Assembly: GCF_022695595.1 (NCBI RefSeq)
Contig: NZ_CP074380.1
Location: 186,001-250,000, forward strand
DNA: 64,000 nucleotides
Direction: 5' to 3'
DNA from: Streptomyces sp. MST-110588
GTDB lineage: Bacteria > Actinomycetota > Actinomycetes > Streptomycetales > Streptomycetaceae
The notes beneath the pieces are model-generated. The model was not told the DNA's origin. It worked only from the letters and a program-made list of their open reading frames with translations, and did not search any database. Position 1 is the stretch's first letter. Each line of letters starts with the position of its first letter. Shown one piece after another: positions 18,600 through 27,038 of the stretch. The position numbers and the translations under genes are program-made.

Positions 18600-20585
18600 A
18601 TGACTGAGACAGCCACTGAAACAGCAGGTGCAGCCTACGACTGGCAGGGCTTCCTCACGCGGTGGAGCGAGGAGTGGGCGGACGCGTACGACCCGGGAAA
18701 AGCGCGGGACGCGGGTGACGAGGAAGCGTGCCGCGCCCGCTGGCTGGGCTTTGCGCCCGCGACGCCCGCACGGATCGCGGCCCTCGAAGAGCGCCTGGGG
18801 CACCGGCTCCCGCCGTCGTACCGGACGTTCCTGGAGGTCACCGACGGCTGGCGGCACGCGGGCGGTTTCGTATGGCTGCTGGCGGGCACGGAGGGGGCCT
18901 GCTGGTACGAGGACGATGCCGGGCTCGCCGAGATCTTCCAGGAGGACCTGGACGAGGACGCGACGCGGGAGGAGATCCTGGAAGCCACGATCTGGACCCG
19001 GGGACTCCAACTGGCCATGGAATCCGACGTCGTGGACGTACTGATGGACCCGGACGATGTGGACGAGCACGGCGAATGGGCGGTGTACACATGGGCGCCC
19101 TGGCGGGCCAGCCCTCCGGAACGCCACGTGTCCTTCTGGGAGTACATGCAGGACGCCTACCGGCAGTTCCACAGGCTGCGGGCGTGCGCCGAGGACCGGC
19201 CGGAGTTCGTGAACGCCACGACGCAGGAGCTGGACCGGTGCGTGGAAGAGGCCCGGCGGGACGCGCTGCGGGGCGCGTACGAGCAGGCCGAAGGGGCTCT
19301 CGCTAAGGCGCAGGAGTTCGGCAGGCCCCGGGCCGGGGCGCTGCGGGACCAGATCAAGTGGCTGCTCGGCGAGCAGTACGCCCGGCACTTCGACGGGCTC
19401 GCCGGTGATCCCGTGTACGCGCCGGAGCTGGCGCCCGTGCTGCTCGCCGACCGCGCGAAGCAGTCCTGGGACGCCGACAGCGTGTACGCGCCCCATCCGC
19501 CCGTCGGATCGGAGGAGGTGCGCACACTGGAGCACGAGCTGCTGCGGCAGCTACGGGAGGGCAGCTACGCGTACACCGCGACGGGGCCGTTCGGTGACGC
19601 CGTGAACAGGGCCCGGGAGCAGGCCCGCTGGGGCGAGACGGACGCGGCCTGGCGGACGCTGCTCGCGGCGCTGCCCGAGTGGCAACCGCTGGGGCCCGAT
19701 CACCTCGCACCGGTCGGTCTGGTCGCCGACCCGCTGCTCGGCCCCCTCCTGACGCCGGAGCGGGGCCGGGCGCTGCTGGCCACACCCCGGGGCGAGGAGG
19801 CGACCGGCGTCGTCGCGGCAGCGGTCGACGAGGACCCCGAAGGTCTTGCGTGGCTTGCGGAGGAGTCGCAGGACGGAGGACGTCAGGCGTACCGCTTCCT
19901 CCTGGTGGAGGGCGTGGAGCCCGCCGAGCTGCCCGCCCTCGTCGGCGCCGGGGAGGACACGGCGCTGCGAGCGCCGATGACATGGTGGGACGCGCGCCAG
20001 GCATCGCAGCCGAGTGGGGTGTTCTCCTCGTACGACGACAAGGCGGTGGTCGCGGTCGGCCGGGCCGGGCGTGGCTGGAGCTTCGCGTTCGACGGTGACC
20101 CGCAGCCGTTCAGCGAGGAGCGGTTCACCTCGCCGGCCGTCGCCGCGTCCCGGCACGGCCGTGCCGCGGTGGTCTGGGCCGCGCCCGACGAGTTCGACAG
20201 GGGCGCCCTGTTCCACCTCTCCGTCGCGGAGCACGGCACACAGCGGTATGCGTTCACGGTCCTCGGCGAACGGTGCGAGCGCTTGGGGGAGATACCGCAG
20301 GAGCTGGCGCCGGAACGCCTCTTTCCTCAGATCTTCCCTCAGATCCGGGACGGTGGCCAGGACCGGGAACGGCGGGGCGAGGCCGCCGCCCTGGCGGCGA
20401 TCGCCGCGGCGTTCGGTGTCACGCTGCCCCGTTTCGCCCTGACGCACGGCCGGTTGCACACCTTCACCACCCGCTCCTGGACGCGCCCACCGGGCCCGGG
20501 GGAAACGTACGCGGTCATCACCATAGGCTCGTCCCACCCGGGCATCCCCGTCCATGGAGTCCATGGAGAGGAGGACTCCGACTGA
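18600..20585 (+). CDS. SMI1/KNR4 (SUKH) domain protein
   Basis: 661 aa from ATG 18600 (MTETATETAGAAYDWQGFL). The region around residues 40-200 is a SUKH/SMI1-KNR4 domain: ARIAALEERLGHRLPPSYRTFLEVTDGW, GFVWLLAGTEG, WAVYTWAPWRA, SFWEYMQDAYRQF. The remaining 450 or so residues are acidic/alanine-rich and unrecognised, with a possible second lobe (YDDKAVVAVGRAGRGWSFAFDGDPQ). SUKH proteins are often immunity proteins against nuclease-type polymorphic toxins, but free-standing large versions in Streptomyces have no assigned role. The next gene encodes a nuclease-fold protein. A strong hairpin follows the stop. Confidence 0.8.
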   Translation: MTETATETAGAAYDWQGFLTRWSEEWADAYDPGKARDAGDEEACRARWLGFAPATPARIAALEERLGHRLPPSYRTFLEVTDGWRHAGGFVWLLAGTEGACWYEDDAGLAEIFQEDLDEDATREEILEATIWTRGLQLAMESDVVDVLMDPDDVDEHGEWAVYTWAPWRASPPERHVSFWEYMQDAYRQFHRLRACAEDRPEFVNATTQELDRCVEEARRDALRGAYEQAEGALAKAQEFGRPRAGALRDQIKWLLGEQYARHFDGLAGDPVYAPELAPVLLADRAKQSWDADSVYAPHPPVGSEEVRTLEHELLRQLREGSYAYTATGPFGDAVNRAREQARWGETDAAWRTLLAALPEWQPLGPDHLAPVGLVADPLLGPLLTPERGRALLATPRGEEATGVVAAAVDEDPEGLAWLAEESQDGGRQAYRFLLVEGVEPAELPALVGAGEDTALRAPMTWWDARQASQPSGVFSSYDDKAVVAVGRAGRGWSFAFDGDPQPFSEERFTSPAVAASRHGRAAVVWAAPDEFDRGALFHLSVAEHGTQRYAFTVLGERCERLGEIPQELAPERLFPQIFPQIRDGGQDRERRGEAAALAAIAAAFGVTLPRFALTHGRLHTFTTRSWTRPPGPGETYAVITIGSSHPGIPVHGVHGEEDSD

Positions 20586-20596
20586 ACGGCGGCGGG

Positions 20597-20628
20597 CGTA
20601 CGGCGCGCGGTGCGCAGCGCGCCGTACG
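20597..20628 (+). terminator. Hairpin terminator after the SUKH gene
   Basis: A perfect 12-bp stem (CGTACGGCGCGC at 20597-20608 with its complement at 20617-20628) has an 8-nt loop and begins 12 bases after the stop of the SUKH gene. There is no U-tract, as is common for Streptomyces hairpin terminators. Confidence 0.7.
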
Positions 20629-20779
20629 GGGTATGGCGGGTGGCGTATGCCGTACGGACGTACGACGCGGAGGCTGTACGCGTCCCGGTCGTGGGTCGAT
20701 GCTGGGGAACGCGTGCGCAACGGGAAGGCCGAGTCGTTCCCTGCCGGCGGGAACGGCCTTCCCGCACGGGGAGGCCACC

Positions 20780-21646
20780 ATGCCGATGCTCCTGATCGAG
20801 GGTACGTACCGGGTGATCGGGGCCCGGCCGGACGGCGACTCCGTACGGTTCACGCCCGCCGACCCCGCCCAGTGGAACCTGGTCGAAGGCCCCCACCGGG
20901 TACGGCACAACAGCACCGGTGCGGCCCAGCTCCGGCTCGACGGCATCGACACGCTGGAGACCCACTACCGGCCGCCCCACGGCGTCGAACTCCACCAGCC
21001 CGCGCCCTTCGCCGACCGCGCCACCGACACCCTCATAAGCTGGCTCGGTTTCACCTCGGTACGGCGTGATGCCCAGGGCACCATCACCGCATCCACTCCC
21101 GACCGGGCTCCGGGGTACATCCTCACCCGTGGCGCCGATCTCTACGGGCGGTGTGTGGCGCTGGCCGGACGCGGTCCGGCCCCGGGGACGAGCGGCCGGC
21201 CGATCCGGGTGGACGTCGCCGCGCTCCAGCAGACCGCCAACCACCACCAGCTCTCCGAGGGCATCGCCTACCCGACGTACTACCGCAACCTCTTCGTCGA
21301 CCTGCGCGCCGCGCTGACCGATGCCGTCCACCAGGCCCAGAAGGCGGGCGCGGGGCTGTGGCCGTCCGATGTCACGACGGTCGGGGCCGAGATCGACGGG
21401 CTGTCCGCGATCACCGACCGTGTGGTCTTCCTGCCCAAACTGTTCCGCCGCCTCGCCGATTACCTCACTCTCGGCGCCGGCGACCCGTCGCTCGCGGGCT
21501 TCCGCGCTTTCCTGGACCAGCGGGCGGACCGCGTACTGGTGCTGTCCACCGGGCAGTTCACCGGTTTGAGCACACTCGTCGAGGTCCACGACCGCACCGT
21601 ACGGCTCACCCGGCCGCCCGAGGACCTGGTGTTCGAGGAGAAGTGA
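20780..21646 (+). CDS. Staphylococcal-nuclease-like (SNase fold) protein
   Basis: 288 aa from ATG 20780 (MPMLLIEGTYRVIGARPDGD). LRLDGIDTLETHY aligns with the micrococcal nuclease motif RxxxxDxxE (R35, D40 and E43 of the S. aureus enzyme), and DLYGRCVALAG supplies the second arginine (R87 equivalent). AGAGLWPSDVT is the usual family tail. Catalytic residues therefore look intact. About 60 residues between the two motifs and a long C-terminal extension (FRAFLDQRADRVLVLSTGQ) are not typical. No signal peptide is seen, so it is probably cytoplasmic or exported by another route. Whether it pairs functionally with the upstream SUKH protein is speculation. Confidence 0.75.
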   Translation: MPMLLIEGTYRVIGARPDGDSVRFTPADPAQWNLVEGPHRVRHNSTGAAQLRLDGIDTLETHYRPPHGVELHQPAPFADRATDTLISWLGFTSVRRDAQGTITASTPDRAPGYILTRGADLYGRCVALAGRGPAPGTSGRPIRVDVAALQQTANHHQLSEGIAYPTYYRNLFVDLRAALTDAVHQAQKAGAGLWPSDVTTVGAEIDGLSAITDRVVFLPKLFRRLADYLTLGAGDPSLAGFRAFLDQRADRVLVLSTGQFTGLSTLVEVHDRTVRLTRPPEDLVFEEK

Positions 21647-21719
21647 GCAGCGGACGTCGGTACTGCCGGCCCCGGCAGGTCGTCACGGCTGCCCACCGCC
21701 TTCGACGAGCCACGATGTT

Positions 21720-22181
21720 TCAAAGACCGGGAAGCAGTTCCGCTTCCGCGCGGTCCACGGACCGCGGGCTCCAGCGGCTGACCGTTTTGGAGTTCACGAC
21801 CAGGACGTCCGGAAAGCCGGCCTCGTAAAAACGAAGGTACCCGATGACTCCGACTGTTGTGGTCCGCGCGGCGAGCCACTTGAGCAGGCCCTCCAGATCC
21901 CAGAATTCGTCCGGGTGCACCTCTTGGCGCGCGGTCAACGCCCATCCGTGCGGAGCCGGTCGGAGCTCCCCGACAAGAACGCCGCCAATACGCGACGCGG
22001 GGCCCCTGGAAGCGAGCAGGGGGTAAGTGTCCGTGCCCGGAATTCCTTCCCCCGCGCAGCCCTCGGTATCGTCACCGGCGTCTTCGCTGGCGTCCAAATG
22101 CCGGCGCAGCAGAGCCAGGTCCGGGCCGGGCAAGGAGGCCGGAAGGTCGAGCGCGAGCTGCAATTCATAGAGATCACCCAT
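21720..22181 (-). CDS. Conserved hypothetical protein
   Basis: 153 aa (MGDLYELQLALDLPASLPG). The order of short motifs is IGGVLVGELRPAPHGWALTARQEVHPDEFWDLEGLLKWLAA, then VGVIGYLRFYEAGFPDVLVV. No family was recognised. Codon use is typical, there is no signal peptide or membrane segment, and it stands alone between a convergent nuclease-like gene and a DMT transporter on its own strand. Confidence 0.6.
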   Translation of the reverse strand: MGDLYELQLALDLPASLPGPDLALLRRHLDASEDAGDDTEGCAGEGIPGTDTYPLLASRGPASRIGGVLVGELRPAPHGWALTARQEVHPDEFWDLEGLLKWLAARTTTVGVIGYLRFYEAGFPDVLVVNSKTVSRWSPRSVDRAEAELLPGL

Positions 22182-22258
22182 ACGAAAAGACTACGGTCAG
22201 CCCCACACGGTCACACGCCTCGGCCCCCGCGCCGTCACACACACCTACCTGCGGGCCG

Positions 22259-23182
22259 TCACACAGGTCGCCGCACGTCCGACACGCCGGTGGACGACTG
22301 CCGTTCCGGCGATCCCGGCGATGCGGATTCCGGGCTCTCGGTGTCGACGCGCAGCAGGGCCAGTACGCCCCAGGTGACCATCACCGCTCCAACGATCTCC
22401 GGGACCAGCCACCATCCGGCGCGTACCCGGTCCCCGTACACCAGGATGCCCAGGGCCAGGCTGATGACCGCCTCGCCCAGCGTCAGAGCGGGCTGCGAGG
22501 CCACCAACGGGCCGGACTCCATGGCGTTGGCCAGCAGGAACAGGGCGCAGGCCCCCGCCGCCACGAAGGCGTAGGTCTGCCAGCAGGCGAAGAAGGCGCC
22601 GGCGCCGTCCCGGTCGAAGGTGTCGGTGGCGGACTTCATCAGGGTCGCGGTCAGGGCGTACCCGATCGCGGAGGCCGAACTGAACAGGGCCGCACGGGCC
22701 TTGCCCCGTGGCCGTGGCAGGGCGAAGAGCACACACAGCGCCATGGCACCGACGGTGGTCAGGAGGGTCAGCACCCACATGCCCGGGGCGACCTCGGTCC
22801 CTCCCCCGGAGGGCGCCGCGGCGGCCAGCGCCATCCCGAGTCCCGCCGCGACCACGACGGCCGCCACCCAGCCGGCCGTGGGCAGCCGCCGCCGGGCGAG
22901 CGCGGCGGCGATCAGGAGGGTAAAGGGCAGTTCGGTGACCAGGATCGGCTGCACCAGCGAGAGCGATCCCAGGGTCAGCGCCAGCGCCTGGCAGGCCGCG
23001 GCGCCGACCACCACGGCGATTCCGCCGAGCCACGCCGGGCTGCTCAGCAGATGCCGTACGAACCGGACGCTGAAGGCGTCGTCCGGGGGCACGGTCCGGG
23101 CGGCCACCCGCTGGAGCACCGTGCCGGCGGCGTTGCCCACGGCTGCCAGCAGGGCGAACAGCGCGGAGAGCTCGGGTACCAC
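22259..23182 (-). CDS. DMT superfamily (EamA-like) transporter
   Basis: 307 aa, starting at GTG 23182 (VVPELSALFALLAAVGNAAG), chosen because GGAGG lies six bases upstream. Ten hydrophobic segments can be counted in two five-helix halves. Recognisable phrases are LGSLSLVQPILVTELPFTLL and SQPALTLGEAVISLALGILVYGDR, as in the DMT proteins common in Streptomyces. It should move small metabolites across the cytoplasmic membrane; the substrate is unknown. Upstream is a 7-nt tandem array. Confidence 0.85.
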   Translation of the reverse strand: MVPELSALFALLAAVGNAAGTVLQRVAARTVPPDDAFSVRFVRHLLSSPAWLGGIAVVVGAAACQALALTLGSLSLVQPILVTELPFTLLIAAALARRRLPTAGWVAAVVVAAGLGMALAAAAPSGGGTEVAPGMWVLTLLTTVGAMALCVLFALPRPRGKARAALFSSASAIGYALTATLMKSATDTFDRDGAGAFFACWQTYAFVAAGACALFLLANAMESGPLVASQPALTLGEAVISLALGILVYGDRVRAGWWLVPEIVGAVMVTWGVLALLRVDTESPESASPGSPERQSSTGVSDVRRPV

Positions 23183-23548
23183 GGGCTTCCTCCAATCGAC
23201 GCGTCGGCCGCTGGCCCCCTGACCTGTGGCCTGTGGCCTGTGGCCTGTGGCCTGTGGCCGCAACGGTGGCAGAGCGACCAGGCGGGCCGGGACCGCACCA
23301 CCGTACGAGAACGACGGTCACACGATCAGCCGCGCGCGAAAACCCGGGCTCTCCACGCCCCGCCCTCCCCTATCTTCCCTCCACATCCCCCATACCTCCC
23401 ACTGCCCACTCCCCTGCGGATGACCGCCCACGACGAACCCATACCTCCCTTCCACGGATTGTCGAGAAAGAAAGCAACACGTCCTTTCGGGTACGCGTAA
23501 ACTGCCCGCGCCAGCACGGAAATCGCCAGGACGAGCAAAGGAACCTTC
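23183..23548. other. Intergenic region between the DMT transporter and lsr2
   Basis: 366 bp with no gene. It holds the 7-nt repeat array at 23223-23257 and the divergent promoters. A C/T-rich stretch near 23350-23410 and an AT-richer segment (GAGAAAGAAAGCAACACG, 23463-23480) precede lsr2. The latter is the likely promoter or leader of lsr2. No perfect palindrome was found. Confidence 0.5.
23223..23257. repeat. Five-copy 7-nt tandem repeat (CCTGTGG)
   Basis: Five exact copies of CCTGTGG in a row, 41 bp upstream of the DMT transporter start. It is a simple slippage repeat in the leader/promoter region. It lacks spacers, so it is not a CRISPR. Confidence 0.9.
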
Positions 23549-23884
23549 GTGGCTCAGAAGATCGTCACGCTCTACATCGACGACCTCACCGGAGAAGAGG
23601 CCGAGGACACCGCCACGCACACTTTCTCCCTCGACGGGGTGTCGTACGAGATCGACCTGGGACCGGACAGTTACGAACAGATGCTTCAAGCCTTCGGTCC
23701 TTTCGTGAAGGCGGCGCGCCGGACCGGAAAAGCCAAGGGCCCGGCCGCCCGGCGCAGGACGAAGAGCGGTGAAGGCGAGGACACCGCGGCGATTCGCACC
23801 TGGGCCAAGGCCAACGGGTACGCCGTGAACGACCGCGGCCGGGTGCCCGCCGAGATTCGCGAGGCTTTCACCCAGGCCCGTTAG
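23549..23884 (+). CDS. lsr2: Lsr2 nucleoid-associated xenogeneic silencer
   Basis: 111 aa from GTG 23549. The N-terminal dimerisation domain reads MAQKIVTLYIDDLTGEEAED and VSYEIDLGPDSYEQM. A basic linker (KAARRTGKAKGPAARRRTK) leads to the C-terminal DNA-binding domain with the AT-hook-like NDRGRVPAEIREAF, the RGR that enters the minor groove. Length and order equal the actinobacterial family. Lsr2 coats AT-rich DNA and silences acquired genes and biosynthetic clusters. Streptomyces usually has two paralogs; which one this is cannot be told here. Confidence 0.95.
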   Translation: MAQKIVTLYIDDLTGEEAEDTATHTFSLDGVSYEIDLGPDSYEQMLQAFGPFVKAARRTGKAKGPAARRRTKSGEGEDTAAIRTWAKANGYAVNDRGRVPAEIREAFTQAR

Positions 23885-24224
23885 TCCCACCATCGAATCC
23901 GGCCCGAGCTGCGCACGGACCAGCAGGCCGTACTGCGCGGCTCCGGCCCGGAACCGGTGGTACGGGCCGGGGTAGCAGCGCCCGTATCGGAGGGGTCTGC
24001 TCACCCTGCGCACGTCACGGGACGTGTCACCCGACGCGTCCTGTGACGTGTCGCAGGACGCACTGGAGGAGGTGTTCCGAACAGCTCCCCCGCCCCGTAT
24101 CACGGAGTGCCCGTTCCACCTGGCCCTGCCTCCGGAGCCGGCCGTATCGCGGCCCCGGAGGTGATCCGCCGACGGCCGTCCGGGCGGCCCCGGCGGCTCA
24201 GGTGGCTCCAGCGGCTCAAGCGGC
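23885..24224. other. Intergenic region downstream of lsr2
   Basis: 340 bp without a supported gene. It contains a modest hairpin (GCGTCCTG at 24036-24043 with CAGGACGC at 24054-24061) that may end lsr2 transcription. A short GCGGCTCAAG-type repeat lies at 24192-24230 next to the end of the downstream minus-strand gene. Nothing else was seen. Confidence 0.4.
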
Positions 24225-24734
24225 TCAAGCGGCCAGTTCGTACGCTTCCAGGCGTTTGATCATGCGGCGGACGATCAGCAGGGGGATGACCCCGAAAATC
24301 CCGAATGACATGTCGATCATCTGCCAGTAGAAGGGAATTCCCCGGATCGGTCCGCAGATCAAAGCCAGCGGAATGATTCCGGCACACGCGATCATGCCGA
24401 AGTCGATGACCCAGATGTTACGGACCGGATCCCGGTACGGGCCGTAGAAGGCGACCGCGATGACCAGGTGCGCGAAGGCGAGCCAGTCCGTGCCGTACAG
24501 CACGAACGGATACTTCGCGTCGGTCGCCTCCAGGCCCTCTCGGACCCTGCTGATCCACTCCATCAGTCCCGGCAGATGCTCGGGAACCGGTGAGATGCCG
24601 GACCTCAGCAGATCCTCCGCCCACCACAATTCGGTGACGAGCGGAAAAGCCGTCAGACCGCTCAGCACGAGGCAGACGAGGAAAATTGCCAACCAGATAC
24701 GAATACGGCGCCGAAGCGCTCTACGGCCCTCCAT
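24225..24734 (-). CDS. Integral membrane protein of unknown function
   Basis: 169 aa from ATG 24734 (MEGRRALRRRIRIWLAIFLV). Four hydrophobic segments are visible: WLAIFLVCLVLSGLTAF, WLAFAHLVIAVAFYG, WVIDFGMIACAGIIPLALIC and MSFGIFGVIPLLIV. Between the first two is a soluble loop, VPEHLPGLMEWISRVREGL. I recall similar proteins annotated as hypothetical in actinobacteria; no enzymatic motif is visible. Confidence 0.65.
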   Translation of the reverse strand: MEGRRALRRRIRIWLAIFLVCLVLSGLTAFPLVTELWWAEDLLRSGISPVPEHLPGLMEWISRVREGLEATDAKYPFVLYGTDWLAFAHLVIAVAFYGPYRDPVRNIWVIDFGMIACAGIIPLALICGPIRGIPFYWQMIDMSFGIFGVIPLLIVRRMIKRLEAYELAA

Positions 24735-25011
24735 GATCTGGAGCGTACTCCCGGCTGAACGGCACCCCGACACCGGGTCCGACCAGGCAACTCACCCCTC
24801 CCGCGCCGCCAGGTTCATGTGCAGCGGGCCGCGCGGCGGTCGCCATCGATGTGGAATGTCAATGGGCGGCTGAACGTGTTGGTGATACGGCTGGTACGGC
24901 TGTTGTGAGTGGCTTCTGACTCATCGGGGGTTTTTCTGCCGGGGCGGTTTCGTGGCTGCGCCGCCCGCCCTTTGTGGCGTCCCTGAGCTGATGGTGTCCG
25001 GGCGGCGCCGT

Positions 25012-25926
25012 TCACTGATCTCGGTGGTGGACGACAGTAATGGTCACGGCGGCGGCGAGGACGGCCCAGACCGCGTAGACCGTCCACGCCCCGCCGGCCG
25101 TCCATGGGAAGGGCACCTCGTACGGGCCGGTCCAGGCCAGCCGCTTCCATGCGCTGTAGGGCATCGTGTGATTGAGGACGGCCGACCAACGGCGGTCGTC
25201 GCTGGTGACCAGGGGCAGTACCAGGGCGATCACCACCGTGCCGACCACAGCGGTCGCGCTGTGCCGCAGCACCGCGCCGACGGCCATCCCGACGAGGGCT
25301 GCGACCGGCGCGAGCAGCGCGGAGGACACGACGAGCCGCAGGGCGCCCGGTTCGCCGATCGGGACGCCGACGTTCCGGCCGGAGAGGATCGCCTGGGAGA
25401 GGGCGAAGGAGGCCGCCGCGACGAGCGCGCCGTACACGGTCGTGACGGCCGCGACGACGAGCACCTTGGCCGCCGTCAGCGAGCGGCGTGCCGGGACCGC
25501 GGCGAAGGCCGTACGGATCGCGCCGGTGCCGTACTCGCCGGTGACCGTGACGGCGCCGATGGCGCCGACGGCCAGCATCAGGACCGTAGCGGCGTTGGGG
25601 GTGAAGGCGTCCCGCAGCGGTCCCCCGGCGGCGACGAAGCCTGCCCGGCCGCTCGCGTCGTACTGGTACCAGTAGAGGTAGTTGTTGTAGGCGGCGCCCA
25701 CGTTGAAGCCGATCACGGTCAGCGCGCTGATCAGGAGGGACCAGACGGTCGGGCGCAGCGTCCACAGCCGGAGCCATTCGGCGGCGAGGAGGTCGCGGAA
25801 GCGGGCGCGGGGCTCGGGGCCCGCGAGGACGGACGTGGTCACCGGGTGCGTCCCCGGCCGGGTCACCGGGTGCGTCCCCGGCTGGGTCACCGAGCGTGTG
25901 GTCGGGCGCGGGGTGGGATGTGTCAT
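25012..25926 (-). CDS. ABC-2 type transporter permease
   Basis: 304 aa, with its ATG (25926) overlapping the stop of the ATPase gene by four bases. After a Thr/Pro/Arg-rich N-terminus built of short repeats (THPVTRPGTHPVTT), it has RFRDLLAAEWLRLWTLRPTVWSLL, then an outer loop and six hydrophobic segments (for example VLMLAVGAIGAVTVTGEYGTG and VVGTVVIALVLPLVTS). This is the ABC-2 family permease layout. It forms the membrane half of an exporter with the upstream ATPase and is divergent from the two-component pair, a common antibiotic/peptide-response arrangement. Confidence 0.88.
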   Translation of the reverse strand: MTHPTPRPTTRSVTQPGTHPVTRPGTHPVTTSVLAGPEPRARFRDLLAAEWLRLWTLRPTVWSLLISALTVIGFNVGAAYNNYLYWYQYDASGRAGFVAAGGPLRDAFTPNAATVLMLAVGAIGAVTVTGEYGTGAIRTAFAAVPARRSLTAAKVLVVAAVTTVYGALVAAASFALSQAILSGRNVGVPIGEPGALRLVVSSALLAPVAALVGMAVGAVLRHSATAVVGTVVIALVLPLVTSDDRRWSAVLNHTMPYSAWKRLAWTGPYEVPFPWTAGGAWTVYAVWAVLAAAVTITVVHHRDQ

Positions 25927-26873
25927 CGGGCGTCTCCCGCGAGGTACTCGACGCTGTCGGCGGTCAGTTCCATGAAGGCTTCCTCCAGTGACGCGGTACG
26001 GGTGGTGAGTTCGTGGAGCGGGACTCCGTGCCGGAAGGCGAGTTCGCCGATCCGGGCCGCGGACAGGCCGGTGACCGTGAGCCGTCCGCCGCCCTCGGTC
26101 CGCACCTCCGCGCCCTGGGCCGTCAACGCGTCCGTCAGGGCGGTGGTCCGGGCAGTGGTGCCGGTGGTGTCGGAGATGCCCACCGTGACCGTCAGGCGGG
26201 CGCCACGGGCCGCGTACTCCAGGAACTCCGGCAGGCTCTGCGCGGCGATCAGCCGGCCCTTGCCGACCACGACGAGCTGGTCGGCGGTGTTCTCCATCTC
26301 GGACATCAGGTGACTGGAGACCAGGACGGTACGGCCCTGGGCGGCCAGCCGGCGGAAGAGGCCGCGCACCCACTTCACGCCCTCCGGGTCGAGCCCGTTG
26401 AGCGGCTCGTCGAACAGCAGCACCGGCGGATCGCCGAGCAGCGCGGTGGCGATGCCCAGGCGTTGCCGCATCCCGAGGGAGAACCCGCCGACGCGGCGCC
26501 GCGCCGCGCTCGCCAGACCGACTTCCTCCAGCACCTCTGCCACCCGCTTGCGCGGGATGCGGTTGCTGCGGGCCAGTACGGACAGATGGGCGAGCGCGCT
26601 GTGTCCGCCGTGCACATCGCCCGCGTCCAGCAGCGCGCCGACGTGCCGCAGCCCGCGCGGCCGGTCCCGGAAGCGGCGGCCGTCCACGGTGACGGTGCCG
26701 GCGGTGGGGTCCTGGAGACCCAGGATCAGGCGCAGGGTGGTGCTCTTGCCCGCGCCGTTGGGGCCGAGGAATCCGGTGACCTGCCCGGGTCGCACGGTGA
26801 AGGTCAGATCCTGGACGGCCGTGTGGGAGCCGTAGCGCTTGGTGAGTTCGTTGACTTCGATCACCCGGCCCAC
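25923..26873 (-). CDS. ABC transporter ATP-binding protein
   Basis: 316 aa. Walker A is GPNGAGKSTT, the signature is SLGMRQRLGIATALLG (a variant of LSGGQ with Leu-Gly-Met-Arg), Walker B is VLLFDEPLNGLD and the switch histidine is in SSHLMSEM. The C-terminal 90 residues are the regulatory extension usual in drug-resistance type exporters (DrrA/CcmA-like). It is the first gene of a two-gene operon with the permease. Confidence 0.93.
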   Translation of the reverse strand: MGRVIEVNELTKRYGSHTAVQDLTFTVRPGQVTGFLGPNGAGKSTTLRLILGLQDPTAGTVTVDGRRFRDRPRGLRHVGALLDAGDVHGGHSALAHLSVLARSNRIPRKRVAEVLEEVGLASAARRRVGGFSLGMRQRLGIATALLGDPPVLLFDEPLNGLDPEGVKWVRGLFRRLAAQGRTVLVSSHLMSEMENTADQLVVVGKGRLIAAQSLPEFLEYAARGARLTVTVGISDTTGTTARTTALTDALTAQGAEVRTEGGGRLTVTGLSAARIGELAFRHGVPLHELTTRTASLEEAFMELTADSVEYLAGDAR

Positions 26874-26940
26874 GGTGCCGCCGGCCGCCTGGGTACGTCA
26901 TCGGACCGCTGCCGACATTCGCCGGGGCAGATGTCGACCG

Positions 26941-26996
26941 TGGCTGTACAGCCCTGGGTGTATAGCTATGGCTGTACAGCCCTGGGTGTACAGCTA
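26941..26996. promoter_or_regulatory. Two-copy 28-bp direct repeat, candidate operator
   Basis: Two adjacent 28-nt units (26941-26968 and 26969-26996) differ at a single base. Each contains the 12-nt palindrome GGCTGTACAGCC and a second near half-site, TGTAYAGCTA. It sits in the 165-bp gap between the ABC operon (minus) and the sensor kinase (plus, start 27039). This is the expected place for a binding site of the adjacent NarL-type response regulator. Confidence 0.6.
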
Positions 26997-27038
26997 CGGT
27001 CCGATGCCCAAGCTGGGGAACGCGCATACGATCGGCGC

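Noticed and set aside
23223..23257. CCTGTGG array considered as a CRISPR
   Set aside because: 7-nt units with no spacers and no cas genes anywhere in the window.
24735..25011. Possible insertion-sequence fragment beside the ABC permease
   Set aside because: Only a short minus-strand frame with no recognisable transposase motif; nothing supportable beyond an unassigned 277-bp gap.
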